Positions 43,145 through 52,237 of a DNA stretch of 64,000 nucleotides are shown piece after piece (the stretch's first letter is position 1; the number at the start of each line of letters is the position of its first letter). Position numbers and translations under genes: made by a program. The notes under the pieces are model-generated. The model saw only the letters and a list, made by a program, of their open reading frames with translations. It had not been told where the DNA came from and made no database searches. The stretch comes from Macellibacteroides fermentans (GTDB lineage Bacteria > Bacteroidota > Bacteroidia > Bacteroidales > Tannerellaceae), in assembly GCF_013409575.1 (NCBI RefSeq), contig NZ_JACCCY010000003.1:1-64000 (forward strand), in the 5' to 3' direction.

Positions 43145-43188
43145 GTTAAAAAACAACAGAGGCGACACATCGTATGATATGTCGCCTG
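43145..43188 (-). terminator. Hairpin after tRNA-Arg
   Basis: GGCGACA and TGTCGCC flank a 12-base central segment that pairs partly. On the minus strand it is followed by a T-rich stretch, so it probably ends the tRNA-Arg transcript. Confidence 0.65.
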
Positions 43189-43201
43189 CTGCTTTAAACT
43201 G

Positions 43202-43274
43202 TGACCAGGGAGGGATTCAAACCCTCGACCTTCAGAACCGGAATCTGACGCTCTATTCACTAAGCTACCCAGCC
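43202..43274 (-). tRNA. tRNA-Arg (anticodon CCG)
   Basis: On the minus strand the acceptor GGCTGGG pairs with CCTGGTC through four Watson-Crick and three wobble pairs. The anticodon arm TCAGA-TTCCGGT-TCTGA gives anticodon CCG (43239-43241), reading CGG. The T-arm is GAGGG-TTTGAAT-CCCTC, the discriminator is A and CCA is not encoded. The many G-T pairs in the acceptor are unusual but acceptable. Confidence 0.92.
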
Positions 43275-43432
43275 AATTACAGCGCAAAAGTATATATAAT
43301 TCTGACGCAAACCAAATCTTACGACCAAAGAGTTCAGACGAAACATTATTTTCCGAACCTTCGCATCATCTGTTATTTTGTTTTATATATTTGCTTAAAG
43401 TATGTCAAAATGCAATAAATTAAGAAATAAAA

Positions 43433-43462
43433 TTGCTAATTTACTATTAATCCGTATCTTTG
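43433..43462 (+). promoter_or_regulatory. Promoter of asnA
   Basis: TTG at 43433-43435 and TATCTTTG at 43455-43462 are 19 bases apart, matching the Bacteroidetes pattern. The start codon lies 40 bases downstream. Confidence 0.75.
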
Positions 43463-43502
43463 CCTCTCATAATTTGATTTTTCAAAAAACACATAACAAT
43501 CT

Positions 43503-44540
43503 ATGAGTTACCTAATTAAACCTAAGGGTTACAAGGCTTTGCTTAACCTTGCGCAAACAGAAATGGGGATAAAACAGATTAAAGATTTCTTTCAGCAGAA
43601 TCTTTCGTCCGAATTACGTTTGCGACGTGTTACAGCGCCCCTGTTTGTACTGAAAGGGATGGGTATCAACGATGATCTGAACGGTGTGGAACGTGCAGTT
43701 TCTTTTCCGGTGAAGGATCTCGACGATGCAAAAGCCGAAATTGTACACTCGCTTGCTAAATGGAAAAGGCTGACCTTGGCCGATTATAATATTGAAGAGG
43801 GCTACGGAATCTACACGGATATGAACGCCATCCGTTCGGACGAAGAGCTGGGCAACCTTCACTCTCTTTATGTTGATCAGTGGGACTGGGAGCGGACCAT
43901 CCGCAAAGAAGACCGCAGCATCGGGTTTCTTAAAGAGATCGTTTGCCGCATCTATGCTGCCCTGGTTAGAACGGAGTATCTTGTATACGAGATGTTTCCC
44001 GAGATAAAGCCTACCTTGCCAAGCACGATATTCTTTATTCACTCTGAAGAGCTGCTCCAGATGTATCCGGATCTTACGCCCAAAGAGCGTGAAGATAAGA
44101 TAACGAAGGAACACGGCGCCGTATTTATCATGGGTATCGGTGCACAGTTGAGCGACGGACAGAAGCACGACGGACGAGCTCCTGATTACGACGACTGGTC
44201 TACCGTTGCCGAAAACGGACTGAAGGGGCTTAACGGCGATTTGCTGGTTTGGGATGATATCCTGGATCGTGCCATGGAACTATCTTCCATGGGTATCCGG
44301 GTGAACAAAGAGGCCTTGCTCCGTCAGCTTACCTTGTGTAATGCCGAGGAGAAGAAAGAGCTTTACTTCCACCAGCGACTGCTTAACGACGAACTTCCTT
44401 TAAGCATTGGCGGCGGAATTGGTCAGTCCCGTTTGTGTATGTTTTACCTTCGTAAGGGTCACATCGGCGAGATTCAGGCAAGTATTTGGCCAGAAGCGAT
44501 GCGCAAGGAGGCTCTGGAAGCAGGCATGCCTCTCATTTAA
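43503..44540 (+). CDS. asnA: Aspartate-ammonia ligase (asparagine synthetase A)
   Basis: AsnA makes asparagine from aspartate, ammonia and ATP. The 345-residue protein is a class II synthetase relative. Visible blocks are VERAVSFPVKDL, LHSLYVDQWDWE, the ATP-binding HGRAPDYDDW and the C-terminal GGGIGQSRLCMF motif 3. Together with AsnS at 24151 it provides asparagine and its charging. It has its own promoter and is followed 11 bases later by ung on the same strand, so the two are co-transcribed. Confidence 0.97.
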   Translation: MSYLIKPKGYKALLNLAQTEMGIKQIKDFFQQNLSSELRLRRVTAPLFVLKGMGINDDLNGVERAVSFPVKDLDDAKAEIVHSLAKWKRLTLADYNIEEGYGIYTDMNAIRSDEELGNLHSLYVDQWDWERTIRKEDRSIGFLKEIVCRIYAALVRTEYLVYEMFPEIKPTLPSTIFFIHSEELLQMYPDLTPKEREDKITKEHGAVFIMGIGAQLSDGQKHDGRAPDYDDWSTVAENGLKGLNGDLLVWDDILDRAMELSSMGIRVNKEALLRQLTLCNAEEKKELYFHQRLLNDELPLSIGGGIGQSRLCMFYLRKGHIGEIQASIWPEAMRKEALEAGMPLI

Positions 44541-44551
44541 TATTGATTTAC

Positions 44552-45214
44552 ATGGATGTCAAAATAGAAGAAAGCTGGAAAGAGCGATTGTCCGGAGAGT
44601 TTGAAAAGGATTACTTCCGTCAGCTTATCGGATTTGTGAAGGAGGAATATAAGCGTACAACCGTATATCCTCCCGGTCCACATATTTTCGAGGCTTTTAA
44701 TGCTTGCCCGTTCAACCAGGTTAAAGTGGTGATTCTGGGGCAGGATCCCTATCACGAACCCGGACAGGCACACGGTTTGTGTTTTTCGGTTCAGGATGGC
44801 ACCCCTTACCCTCCGTCTCTGGTCAATATCTTCAAGGAACTTGAAACGGACCTGGGTATTCAAAGACCTGCCAGCGGTAATTTGCTGAGGTGGGCATCCC
44901 AGGGTGTTCTGCTGCTCAACGCCACGCTTACGGTTAGAGCTCATCAGGCCGGTTCGCATCAAAACAAGGGATGGGAAACGTTTACGGATGCCGTTATACA
45001 CCGTCTGGCAGAAGAACGCAGGCATATTGTATATATTCTTTGGGGATCGTATGCTCAGAAGAAAGGAGCCTTTATAGACACGAAGCAGAATCTGGTGTTA
45101 AAGTCGGCCCACCCCTCCCCCCTTTCTGCCTACAGGGGATTTTTCGGGAACAAACATTTCAGCAAAACAAACGAATACCTGCAAGCTAACGGGCAGCAGC
45201 CCATTTCCTGGTAA
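44552..45214 (+). CDS. ung: Uracil-DNA glycosylase
   Basis: Ung removes uracil from DNA. The 220-residue protein from the ATG at 44552 (MDVKIEESWKERL) has the water-activating Asp65 in GQDPYH and the catalytic His187 in HPSPLSAYRGFFG. NATLTVR and the uracil pocket residues are intact. An in-frame ATG at 44486 lies inside asnA and adds 22 unrelated residues, so it is rejected. A very long perfect hairpin follows and separates it from the convergent LptD-type gene. Confidence 0.97.
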   Translation: MDVKIEESWKERLSGEFEKDYFRQLIGFVKEEYKRTTVYPPGPHIFEAFNACPFNQVKVVILGQDPYHEPGQAHGLCFSVQDGTPYPPSLVNIFKELETDLGIQRPASGNLLRWASQGVLLLNATLTVRAHQAGSHQNKGWETFTDAVIHRLAEERRHIVYILWGSYAQKKGAFIDTKQNLVLKSAHPSPLSAYRGFFGNKHFSKTNEYLQANGQQPISW

Positions 45215-45218
45215 GCGT

Positions 45219-45278
45219 ATTATAGATAAAACAAGAAGGGGTGCCGTTATTGGCACCCCTTCTTGTTTTATCTATAAT
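45219..45278. terminator. Very long bidirectional terminator (27-bp perfect stem)
   Basis: The arms 45219-45245 and 45252-45278 are perfect reverse complements of 27 bases around the 6-base loop GTTATT. The core is AAGGGGTGCC/GGCACCCCTT with A/T runs outside it. It sits between ung and the LptD-type gene and ends 5 bases before the latter's stop codon. Confidence 0.95.
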
Positions 45279-45282
45279 ATAC

Positions 45283-48048
45283 TTAATACCACTGCTGTCC
45301 TTCGCGGTAACTGCTGCTCTGGTTGTACTTAAGGTCTTTAAGCAACGACGAGCTAACGGCGATGGTAAAGGTATACGATTTATACGGTCCGATGGGAATA
45401 AAGCTTCCCGACATCTGCCAACAGTGCAAATCGCGCGTTACGCTGCAGTTCATGTATTCAATCTTTTTGTTATCAAAATTGTAGGTTGCATTGAAGTTAA
45501 AGCGCCAGTTTTTGGTTGGCTGTATATTTCCGTTGAAGCTCAGGTTATGGGTAAGCTTGTACTTATATTCCAGCGTATTCGGATTAAAATCACCATACCC
45601 AAGGCCCATTCCGTAACTGAATGCAAGACTCCATGGCACTTTATTGGCCTGATAACCATCGGCATCAAACTCGCCAACCTCTTTCTTCTTTTCGCGTAAA
45701 CGGCCGCCTTCGGCTGGTTGAGCGCCTGTTTCGGGATTCAATCCGTCTGCCAGTTCACCCTCTTCGCCTGTACCTTGCTGACTTCCCTCCTTTTTTGTCT
45801 CGTCGGTTTTACCTCCGCCAAACAATTTGGAGAACGTTTCGTTATTCAATGTATACGAGAAGTTGGTACTTGTCGACCTTAACCGGCCGAAACCTTTGCC
45901 TGCTTCCCATCGGGGTACATCCACCTTACGTCCTCTCTCGTCGTAAGTATAGGTATCAAACATGGCATTAAGATTCAACGTATAGCTTTTTGAGAACTTC
46001 AACCGGAGGTTCATAGACATATCGCTCCACTTAAAGGAATCGGCAGCCATATTATAACTCATTCCCAACAAAAGCTTATCAATCAGACTAATCTTTTTGA
46101 ATCCTGTAGAATCCTCGTCGCTTCGGATTTTCATCTCCACATTGTTGCTGATGGAGAAGCTCAACGATCCCTGCTTTCCCTGAGGTGCCGGACCGAATAT
46201 CTGATTCGCATAAGGAGAATAGGTATTGGTGTACATTTCGCCGTCTTCGTCCATATACGTATAGGATTCATAAAAACCGTATCTCGGATCGCCAAAGTCG
46301 GGTGCAGCACTAAGGCTGATCGAAGGCTCGAAACGGTGACGGATCATCTCCACCTTGTTACCGAGGAATGGAAGCGGCTTGTAAAATCCGTACATCGTAG
46401 TTGAGGCAGATAATGAAGCGTTGTAGTTATATACCCGGTTAAACCCGTAAATGGTATCCGAAGGCATCAACCGATTGCTCGTTTCATTCCATGCCTGCAT
46501 AACCTTACTGGTATACCAGCGCTCGGTGTAGTTGAACGATGGGGATATATTGATATATTTAAGAAACGTAAATGTAGCAGAAACAGGAATATTGTGCTGC
46601 ATACCGTTACGCCAATCCTTCACCAGGCTTGACTTCATCAGCTTACTCTCTTTTGTATCGATGCTGTTACGCAGATAACCGGAGTAGCTCATAGATATCT
46701 TTTCAAACCATTTTTCGCTGCCAACGGCATGTTTGCGCTTGAACGGATAGATACGGCTCATGGTTACCGATACATCCGGCAGGGTTACCGAGATGGAGGC
46801 GTCTCTGGAACGTTGGTTCACATTCATTGTGGCCGACAAGCTGAAGGGGCTGTTGGGGAAACGTTGTGAAAGACTTACACTCGATCCTTTGGTATTACTG
46901 GTGGAATTCTGATTGTAAATATTGGTAAGCTGGTTGCGGTCGTAGCTGCTGGTTGCAAAGTTCACACTTGCCGAGAAGCTTCGGTAAGGATTGGCTTTGG
47001 CATCCTGCGAATGCGTCCAGGTAATTTTAAAGTCTTTGGATTTACTGTATTCCTTTGGCACCACTTTATCTCCCAGAATGGTGGTAAGCAGCGATGCATT
47101 GAAATTACCGGAGTACTTGTATCGTTTACGGTAAGCGGAACGGGCAGACAATCCCCACGATCCTTTGGTATAGATTTCGCCGGTAAGAGCCAGGTCCACA
47201 TAATCACTTAAGGCAAAGTAGTAACCTCCGTCCCTCAAAAAGAAACCACGGTCCATCTCGTCGCCAAAGGTAGGCATGATGATACCGGACGAATAGCTTT
47301 CCGAAAACGGGAAGAATCCAAAGGGGATAGCCAACGGAAGTGGCACATCCTCTATCACAAGGTAGGCCGGTCCGGTTACAATATTCTTTTTAGGACGTAC
47401 CTTCGCTTTGGAAAGCTGCAGATAAAAGTGAGGATGGTCATGGTCGTCGCAGGTGGTATACTTCCCTCCCATCATGAACATGTCGTTGTTTGCCATCTTT
47501 TTGGTGCGTCCGGCGGTAACATACCCTTCACCCTGCTGAGTGATTACATCGGTTATGTATCCCTTCTTGGTCCCGAAATTATACCGCATGGTTTTGCTTT
47601 CGTACTGCTGCTCTCCGTCTTTAAAGAGCGGATAACCAAATTCTTCGCCAATCGAGTCCAGACCGAACTTGGCAAATACCAGACTACTGTCCATGTTCAT
47701 CTCGATCACTTCCGACTGAAGTTCGATCTGTCGGTACTTGACATTCCCTTCCCCAAACAGATAGGCCCAGTTGCCGGCAGTCATCAGTATGGAATCCTTG
47801 GCCTGATAGGTAACCACGGCATCCAGCGAATTCTTCTTTTTGCGGACGGTATCCTTAGCCATCAAGGTATCTGTCTTGATTTGAAGCGAATCGGGAGTAA
47901 GCTTTACGGTATCTTTAGGTACAAAAACCGTATCCTGCCTGGCCGGAGCAGAAGAATCATTGGCTACACGAACCTCCTGGGCGCGTATCACCAAACCTCC
48001 CAAAAGGGTGATAAATAATATGATAAGGATTTTATGTTTATGAAACAT
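45283..48048 (-). CDS. LptD-like LPS assembly outer-membrane protein
   Basis: The 921-residue protein starts MFHKHKILIILFITLLGGLV with cleavage near RAQ. An N-terminal OstA-type beta region (about 70-210) holds the LPS-carrying jelly-roll, with motifs such as LFGEGNVKYRQIELQSEVIE. The rest is a large barrel of about 700 residues, rich in alternating Y, S and N strands. Bacteroidetes LptD proteins place LPS in the outer leaflet of the outer membrane. A central stretch (GGGKTDETKKEGSQQGTGEE) is low complexity and probably a loop. An upstream ATG at 48078 is ignored because the signal peptide begins at 48048. The HD gene is 62 bases upstream on the same strand. Confidence 0.88.
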   Translation of the reverse strand: MFHKHKILIILFITLLGGLVIRAQEVRVANDSSAPARQDTVFVPKDTVKLTPDSLQIKTDTLMAKDTVRKKKNSLDAVVTYQAKDSILMTAGNWAYLFGEGNVKYRQIELQSEVIEMNMDSSLVFAKFGLDSIGEEFGYPLFKDGEQQYESKTMRYNFGTKKGYITDVITQQGEGYVTAGRTKKMANNDMFMMGGKYTTCDDHDHPHFYLQLSKAKVRPKKNIVTGPAYLVIEDVPLPLAIPFGFFPFSESYSSGIIMPTFGDEMDRGFFLRDGGYYFALSDYVDLALTGEIYTKGSWGLSARSAYRKRYKYSGNFNASLLTTILGDKVVPKEYSKSKDFKITWTHSQDAKANPYRSFSASVNFATSSYDRNQLTNIYNQNSTSNTKGSSVSLSQRFPNSPFSLSATMNVNQRSRDASISVTLPDVSVTMSRIYPFKRKHAVGSEKWFEKISMSYSGYLRNSIDTKESKLMKSSLVKDWRNGMQHNIPVSATFTFLKYINISPSFNYTERWYTSKVMQAWNETSNRLMPSDTIYGFNRVYNYNASLSASTTMYGFYKPLPFLGNKVEMIRHRFEPSISLSAAPDFGDPRYGFYESYTYMDEDGEMYTNTYSPYANQIFGPAPQGKQGSLSFSISNNVEMKIRSDEDSTGFKKISLIDKLLLGMSYNMAADSFKWSDMSMNLRLKFSKSYTLNLNAMFDTYTYDERGRKVDVPRWEAGKGFGRLRSTSTNFSYTLNNETFSKLFGGGKTDETKKEGSQQGTGEEGELADGLNPETGAQPAEGGRLREKKKEVGEFDADGYQANKVPWSLAFSYGMGLGYGDFNPNTLEYKYKLTHNLSFNGNIQPTKNWRFNFNATYNFDNKKIEYMNCSVTRDLHCWQMSGSFIPIGPYKSYTFTIAVSSSLLKDLKYNQSSSYREGQQWY

Positions 48049-48109
48049 CCTGTATTTCTTTGCAGTTTCAGCTGGCAAATGTATAATAAATAACCCGATT
48101 ATGCTTGGT

Positions 48110-48652
48110 TTATTCCCCTAAAAAGAGTTTACACCATGTATCAAATTGTAAAAGAGTCTCGTCTCCGAAACGAGCAAGCCCTTTTCGTACCTTCTCGACC
48201 GACTTTTCCTTTTCCAGTTTTGTTTTGCTGTAGAACTTGTCGGCAAAGCAGATAAGTTGCTCTTCCATACTTACGGGCCGCATATCCCGGTGAGGGATAG
48301 GCAGGTTTCGTTCGATTATCATTTGAGGTGATATGCCCGTTCCGGTATGACGTTCGCACACCAAAGCATGTTTTGGCAATCCTTCGCGGCGAAGGATGTC
48401 GGCTCCCAGATAACCGTGACAAATATATTCTGCCTCTCCGTGGCAATCGATCTCGGGGGCATTGCACAGATAGATGCCGATGTCGTGCAGCATAGCTGCC
48501 TCTTCAACGAATCGGGTATCCAGATTAAGCTCCGGATGCATCCGTGCAATTGCCAGCGCCTTGTCTGCCACTGAGCGGCTGTGTGTAACCAGTATATGAT
48601 ACACATCGGAGGTATTGGAATAATACCTGTTAATTATCTCAATAGGGTCCAT
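48110..48652 (-). CDS. HD domain phosphohydrolase
   Basis: This 180-residue protein contains an HD metal site: His24 in HSRSVAD, and His56-Asp57 in MLHDIGIYL, with a later Asp in the same fold. HD domains hydrolyse phosphate esters, often nucleotides. The substrate is unknown. The gene is upstream of the LptD-type gene with a 62-base gap, so they may be one operon. A TAAATTTG box lies at 48678-48685 upstream. Confidence 0.87.
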   Translation of the reverse strand: MDPIEIINRYYSNTSDVYHILVTHSRSVADKALAIARMHPELNLDTRFVEEAAMLHDIGIYLCNAPEIDCHGEAEYICHGYLGADILRREGLPKHALVCERHTGTGISPQMIIERNLPIPHRDMRPVSMEEQLICFADKFYSKTKLEKEKSVEKVRKGLARFGDETLLQFDTWCKLFLGE

Positions 48653-48677
48653 CTGTTAATGTTCAATTTAATAGGTG

Positions 48678-48714
48678 CAAATTTAGGGAATCATAGCGAC
48701 ATTTGCTACTTTTG
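48678..48714. promoter_or_regulatory. Divergent -7 boxes for the HD gene and namZ
   Basis: The minus strand has TAAATTTG at 48678-48685 and the plus strand TACTTTTG at 48707-48714, both exact TAnnTTTG. They serve the HD and NamZ genes in opposite directions from an 86-base gap. Confidence 0.5.
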
Positions 48715-48738
48715 TTGCCAGTAAGGGATGTATAGAAA

Positions 48739-49941
48739 ATGAAAGTTATATCTTGGTTTGTTTTCATCCTGTGCTTTCCATTGTATACAATGGCCGGTCC
48801 GGGTATTCCTCCAAAAAAATCTTCCTTGAAATTAGGGGCAGAAAGGATGGAGGTTGTTACGCGTTTGCTGAAAGACAAGCGAGTTGCCCTGGTGGTAAAC
48901 CAGACTTCCGTAATTGAAGACGGGCAGGTACACTTGCTGGATGCATTGCTTAACAAAGGGATTGATGTTAAAAAGGTATTTGCCCCCGAACATGGTTTCC
49001 GGGGGACTGAAGATGCCGGGAAAGAGGTGGCCGACAGCAGGGATATTAAAACCAGCACCCCGATCATTTCTATTTACGGGAAAAACAAGAAACCAACCGC
49101 CCAACAGCTGGAAGGCATAGATGTGGTGGTTTTTGATATACAGGATGTGGGTGCACGTTTCTTCACCTACATCAGTACCATGCATTATGTGATGGAGGCT
49201 TGTGCGGAGAACGACAAAGATTTTATTGTCCTGGACCGCCCCAACCCCAACGATTACGTGGATGGACCGGTACGACAAAAGGGAATGGAGTCTTTTGTAG
49301 GGGTAGATCCGATACCGGTGCTGCACGGACTTACCGTGGGCGAGCTTGCCTGGATGATAAACGAAGAGGGATGGCTTGACAGTACACCGGATTCGTGTAA
49401 ACTGATGGTTGTGAAAATGGAGAACTGGAAACACGGTGATCCCTATTGGCTGCCTGTAAAACCCTCTCCCAACCTGCCCAATGATCAGGCAATCCGTCTG
49501 TATCCTTCCCTTTGTTTCTTCGAGGCAACCAATATAAGTGTGGGAAGAGGTACCTTCTTTCCATTTCAGGTGATAGGGTATCCCGACAAAAAATACGGAG
49601 AGTTTTCTTTTACTCCCGAACCGCTTCCGGGCTTTGATACCAAACCGCTTCAGAATGGGAAGACGTGCTACGGAGTCGACCTGAGGGAACTGCCTTTCGA
49701 AGGGGGATTAACGTTGCGTTTCCTGCTCTATTTCTATAAGATGGCGGGCAAGGATCAGGCTTTCTTTTTCTCCAGACCTTCGTGGTTCGATCTGTTGGCC
49801 GGTACTAAACAGCTACGCTATCAGATTATCCGGGGAATGAGCGAAAAGGAGATTCGTGATTCGTGGAAGCCGGAGCTGGACAATTACCGTAAAATGAGAA
49901 AAAAGTATTTGCTTTATAAAGATTATCCTGTTAAAAAATAA
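48739..49941 (+). CDS. Exo-beta-N-acetylmuramidase-type protein NamZ (DUF1343/GH171)
   Basis: The 400-residue protein has a signal peptide (MKVISWFVFILCFPLYTMAG) and the DUF1343 fold with conserved VALVVNQTSVIEDG, VFAPEHGFRG, FDIQDVGARFFTYI and DRPNPN segments. NamZ proteins of this family release N-acetylmuramic acid from peptidoglycan fragments in the periplasm, aiding cell-wall recycling, notably in Tannerella. The gene is divergent from the HD gene and is followed by the TonB receptor on the same strand with a 93-base gap. Confidence 0.9.
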   Translation: MKVISWFVFILCFPLYTMAGPGIPPKKSSLKLGAERMEVVTRLLKDKRVALVVNQTSVIEDGQVHLLDALLNKGIDVKKVFAPEHGFRGTEDAGKEVADSRDIKTSTPIISIYGKNKKPTAQQLEGIDVVVFDIQDVGARFFTYISTMHYVMEACAENDKDFIVLDRPNPNDYVDGPVRQKGMESFVGVDPIPVLHGLTVGELAWMINEEGWLDSTPDSCKLMVVKMENWKHGDPYWLPVKPSPNLPNDQAIRLYPSLCFFEATNISVGRGTFFPFQVIGYPDKKYGEFSFTPEPLPGFDTKPLQNGKTCYGVDLRELPFEGGLTLRFLLYFYKMAGKDQAFFFSRPSWFDLLAGTKQLRYQIIRGMSEKEIRDSWKPELDNYRKMRKKYLLYKDYPVKK

Positions 49942-50034
49942 ATATGGAATCGGCTCTTCAAGATATAGCTACATAGCCTTCGGGTAGAGTCTGTTCCTTT
50001 TTCTTTATCATTATAATAACAAATTAATTTACAA

Positions 50035-52092
50035 ATGAAAAAAGTTGAAAAGATTGCAGGACAAGCACTGCGTTTCCGTCGTTTTGCACGGAAGAACTTT
50101 GCTGTTTTCTGCAGTTTGCACAAAGTGGTGAACATCGGCGTTATTACGGCCTCAACCCTGCTCTTTGCCCTTCCAGACACAGCTCAGGCTCAGGAAGTAA
50201 TTAAGCATGCTGCTTCGGAAGAAGAAACATCGGTTTCGTTGGACGAAGTGGAGGTTACCGCCTCAAGAGCACCCATGGCGCTGAATCAGGCTGCCAGAAT
50301 TGTGACGGTTATTTCAGCCCGCGAGATTGCGGCGGCGCCGGTCACCAGTATCCAGGATTTATTAGAGTATGCCGCAGGCGTGGATGTGCGGCAACGAGGC
50401 GAAGGGGGAACCCAGGCCGATATTTCCATCCGCGGAGGAACTTTCGATCAGATTGCCGTACTTCTTAACGGCGTGAATCTTTCCAACCCTCAGACAGGTC
50501 ATTACAGCTTCGATATTCCTGTCAACCTTTCCGACATTGAACGTATAGAAATTATTTCGGGTCCGGCTTCCCGTATTTTCGGAGCCAGCGCTTTTGCCGG
50601 AGCCATAAACATCATTACCAAAGCGAAAGCCGAAAAGGTGATCACTACAGATGTATCCGCAGGTATGCACGAATGGTGGAAACTGGAAGCGGGCATCAAC
50701 CACCAGTCTGGTAATTTCAGTCAGCGTCTTTCGGCCGGATACAATTCTTCGGGTGGCTATACAGACAATACCGATTTTAAGATACTCAATCTATTCTGGC
50801 AAGGTGTAGCCAGGACTGATGAGGCCGATCTATCCTTTCAGGCGGGTATAAACGACAAAGGCTACGGGGCCAATAGTTTTTATTCGGCTGCCTATCCCAA
50901 CCAGTACGACAAAACACGCCGGTATTTCTTATCGGCCGGTGCGGAGACAAAAGGACGGATTCGCTTCACACCCAAATTATATTGGACACGACACACCGAT
51001 CGTTTCGAGTTGTTCCGCGATAACCCTGCCTCCTGGTACACCTGGCACAATTACCACGAATCGCAGGTTTTCGGTTCTTCCCTTAATGCTTCAACTTCGT
51101 GGGCACTGGGACAAACCACTGCAGGTACGGAATTCCGCAACGAAGGCATCCGAAGCAACGTGTTGGGTACGGATCTTAAACAACCCCAGGAAGTTCCTTC
51201 ATCCGATGGTATATTTTTCACCAAAGGTGCCAACCGTAGTAACCTGAGTTTTTTCCTCGAACATAATATTTTATTAAAACGATTCACTCTTTCGGCCGGA
51301 TTGCTCGCCAATTACCATACCGACCTCGACAATAAGATAAGGTTGTATCCGGGCATCGATGCTAGTTACCGCATCGGCACCAACACCAAGGTATATGGAA
51401 GCTGGAACAAGTCGTTGCGTATGCCAACCTTCACCGATTTGTATTATAAGAGTAAAACCAACATAGGGAATCCCAATCTTTTACCCGAAGAGAGTGAGGC
51501 CTTTGAATTGGGTATTAAATATGGAACCCACTTCCTGAACGGACATATTGCCGGATTCTACAGAAAAGGTAGTAACATGATTGACTGGGTAAAACAAAAT
51601 CCGGATGATTTATGGGAAAGTAAAAACCTGACCGAAGTAAATAATCTGGGTATAGAGACCAACATCACCTTCTTACCCGAAGAGGTCTTTGGCGAATCAT
51701 TCTTTATTAAGAAGGTTTCATTAGGCTATAGCTATATAGACCAGGACAAGTCCAGCGAAGGATATATTTCCAATTACGCACTGGATTATCTGAAACATAA
51801 ATTCAGCGCCCAGGTTAGTCACAAGTTATCTAAAAACATCTCTGCCACCTGGTATGTGCGCTGGCAGGACAGGGCCGGAAGTTTTACCCGGTACGAGGCA
51901 CTTAAGCCCGCAAGGGAGGAAGCCTACGCTCCTTATTGTGTAGCAGATCTGAATATAAGCTATTCTCTTAAGAAGGCAACCTTCTATGCCGAGGTGAACA
52001 ATCTGTTTGACGCCGTATATTACGATCTGGGAAATATCCCTCAACCGGGTATATGGTTTAAAGCCGGATTTAACTATACTTTTAGCTACTGA
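50035..52092 (+). CDS. TonB-dependent outer-membrane receptor (BtuB-like)
   Basis: The 685-residue receptor has an unusually long N-terminal leader: about 30 basic residues (MKKVEKIAGQALRFRRFARK) before the hydrophobic core, cleaved near AQAQE at residue 53. A TonB-box-like segment (TSVSLDEVEVTASRAP), the plug (SIQDLLEYAAGVDVRQRGEGG, RIEIISGPASRIFG) and a 22-strand barrel ending NYTFSY follow. It imports a scarce ligand such as a corrinoid, heme or a sugar. The BtuB-like plug makes cobalamin plausible but no riboswitch precedes it. It may be co-transcribed with NamZ. Confidence 0.9.
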   Translation: MKKVEKIAGQALRFRRFARKNFAVFCSLHKVVNIGVITASTLLFALPDTAQAQEVIKHAASEEETSVSLDEVEVTASRAPMALNQAARIVTVISAREIAAAPVTSIQDLLEYAAGVDVRQRGEGGTQADISIRGGTFDQIAVLLNGVNLSNPQTGHYSFDIPVNLSDIERIEIISGPASRIFGASAFAGAINIITKAKAEKVITTDVSAGMHEWWKLEAGINHQSGNFSQRLSAGYNSSGGYTDNTDFKILNLFWQGVARTDEADLSFQAGINDKGYGANSFYSAAYPNQYDKTRRYFLSAGAETKGRIRFTPKLYWTRHTDRFELFRDNPASWYTWHNYHESQVFGSSLNASTSWALGQTTAGTEFRNEGIRSNVLGTDLKQPQEVPSSDGIFFTKGANRSNLSFFLEHNILLKRFTLSAGLLANYHTDLDNKIRLYPGIDASYRIGTNTKVYGSWNKSLRMPTFTDLYYKSKTNIGNPNLLPEESEAFELGIKYGTHFLNGHIAGFYRKGSNMIDWVKQNPDDLWESKNLTEVNNLGIETNITFLPEEVFGESFFIKKVSLGYSYIDQDKSSEGYISNYALDYLKHKFSAQVSHKLSKNISATWYVRWQDRAGSFTRYEALKPAREEAYAPYCVADLNISYSLKKATFYAEVNNLFDAVYYDLGNIPQPGIWFKAGFNYTFSY

Positions 52093-52178
52093 TTCACTTT
52101 TCAGGTTGATACGTAAAAATAGATAACCTACAAAAGTTGAGGGTAAAGATTAAAAATTTGGACTACTGATTACAATAT

Positions 52179-52216
52179 GAAAAGGGCGCTTCCATCGCGG
52201 GAGCACCCTTTTCTTG
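52179..52216. terminator. Terminator between the TonB receptor and META genes
   Basis: AAAAGGGCGCT pairs with AGCACCCTTTT with one mismatch around a loop of about 11 bases. A T-rich tail on one side and A-rich on the other allow use in both directions. Confidence 0.85.
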
Positions 52217-52237
52217 TTTACAACTACTAAATACTAT

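Larger units (their letters stand above)
42545..43201. other. Gene-free intergenic stretch with short repeats
   Basis: I see no credible gene in either strand here. The stretch holds an inverted repeat (42710-42733), diverged repeats of a CCAGATG/GAATTAT block spaced about 22 bp (42696, 42718, 42761), and the ATGACAGAT repeats at 43009-43109. Short frames present do not resemble proteins. It may be a decayed locus. Confidence 0.6.

Noticed and set aside
42959-43168. A 69-residue frame on the minus strand in the gene-free stretch
   Set aside because: It consists largely of the ATGACAGAT repeats (ICHLSS-type peptides) with no domain and no promoter box.
43066-43287. A 73-residue frame containing NRASDSGSEGRGFESLPGH
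   Set aside because: It covers tRNA-Arg on the same strand and is an artefact of the tRNA sequence.
49942-50034. Possible cobalamin riboswitch before the BtuB-like receptor
   Set aside because: The 93-base gap is too short for the roughly 200-base element and lacks the conserved B12-box.
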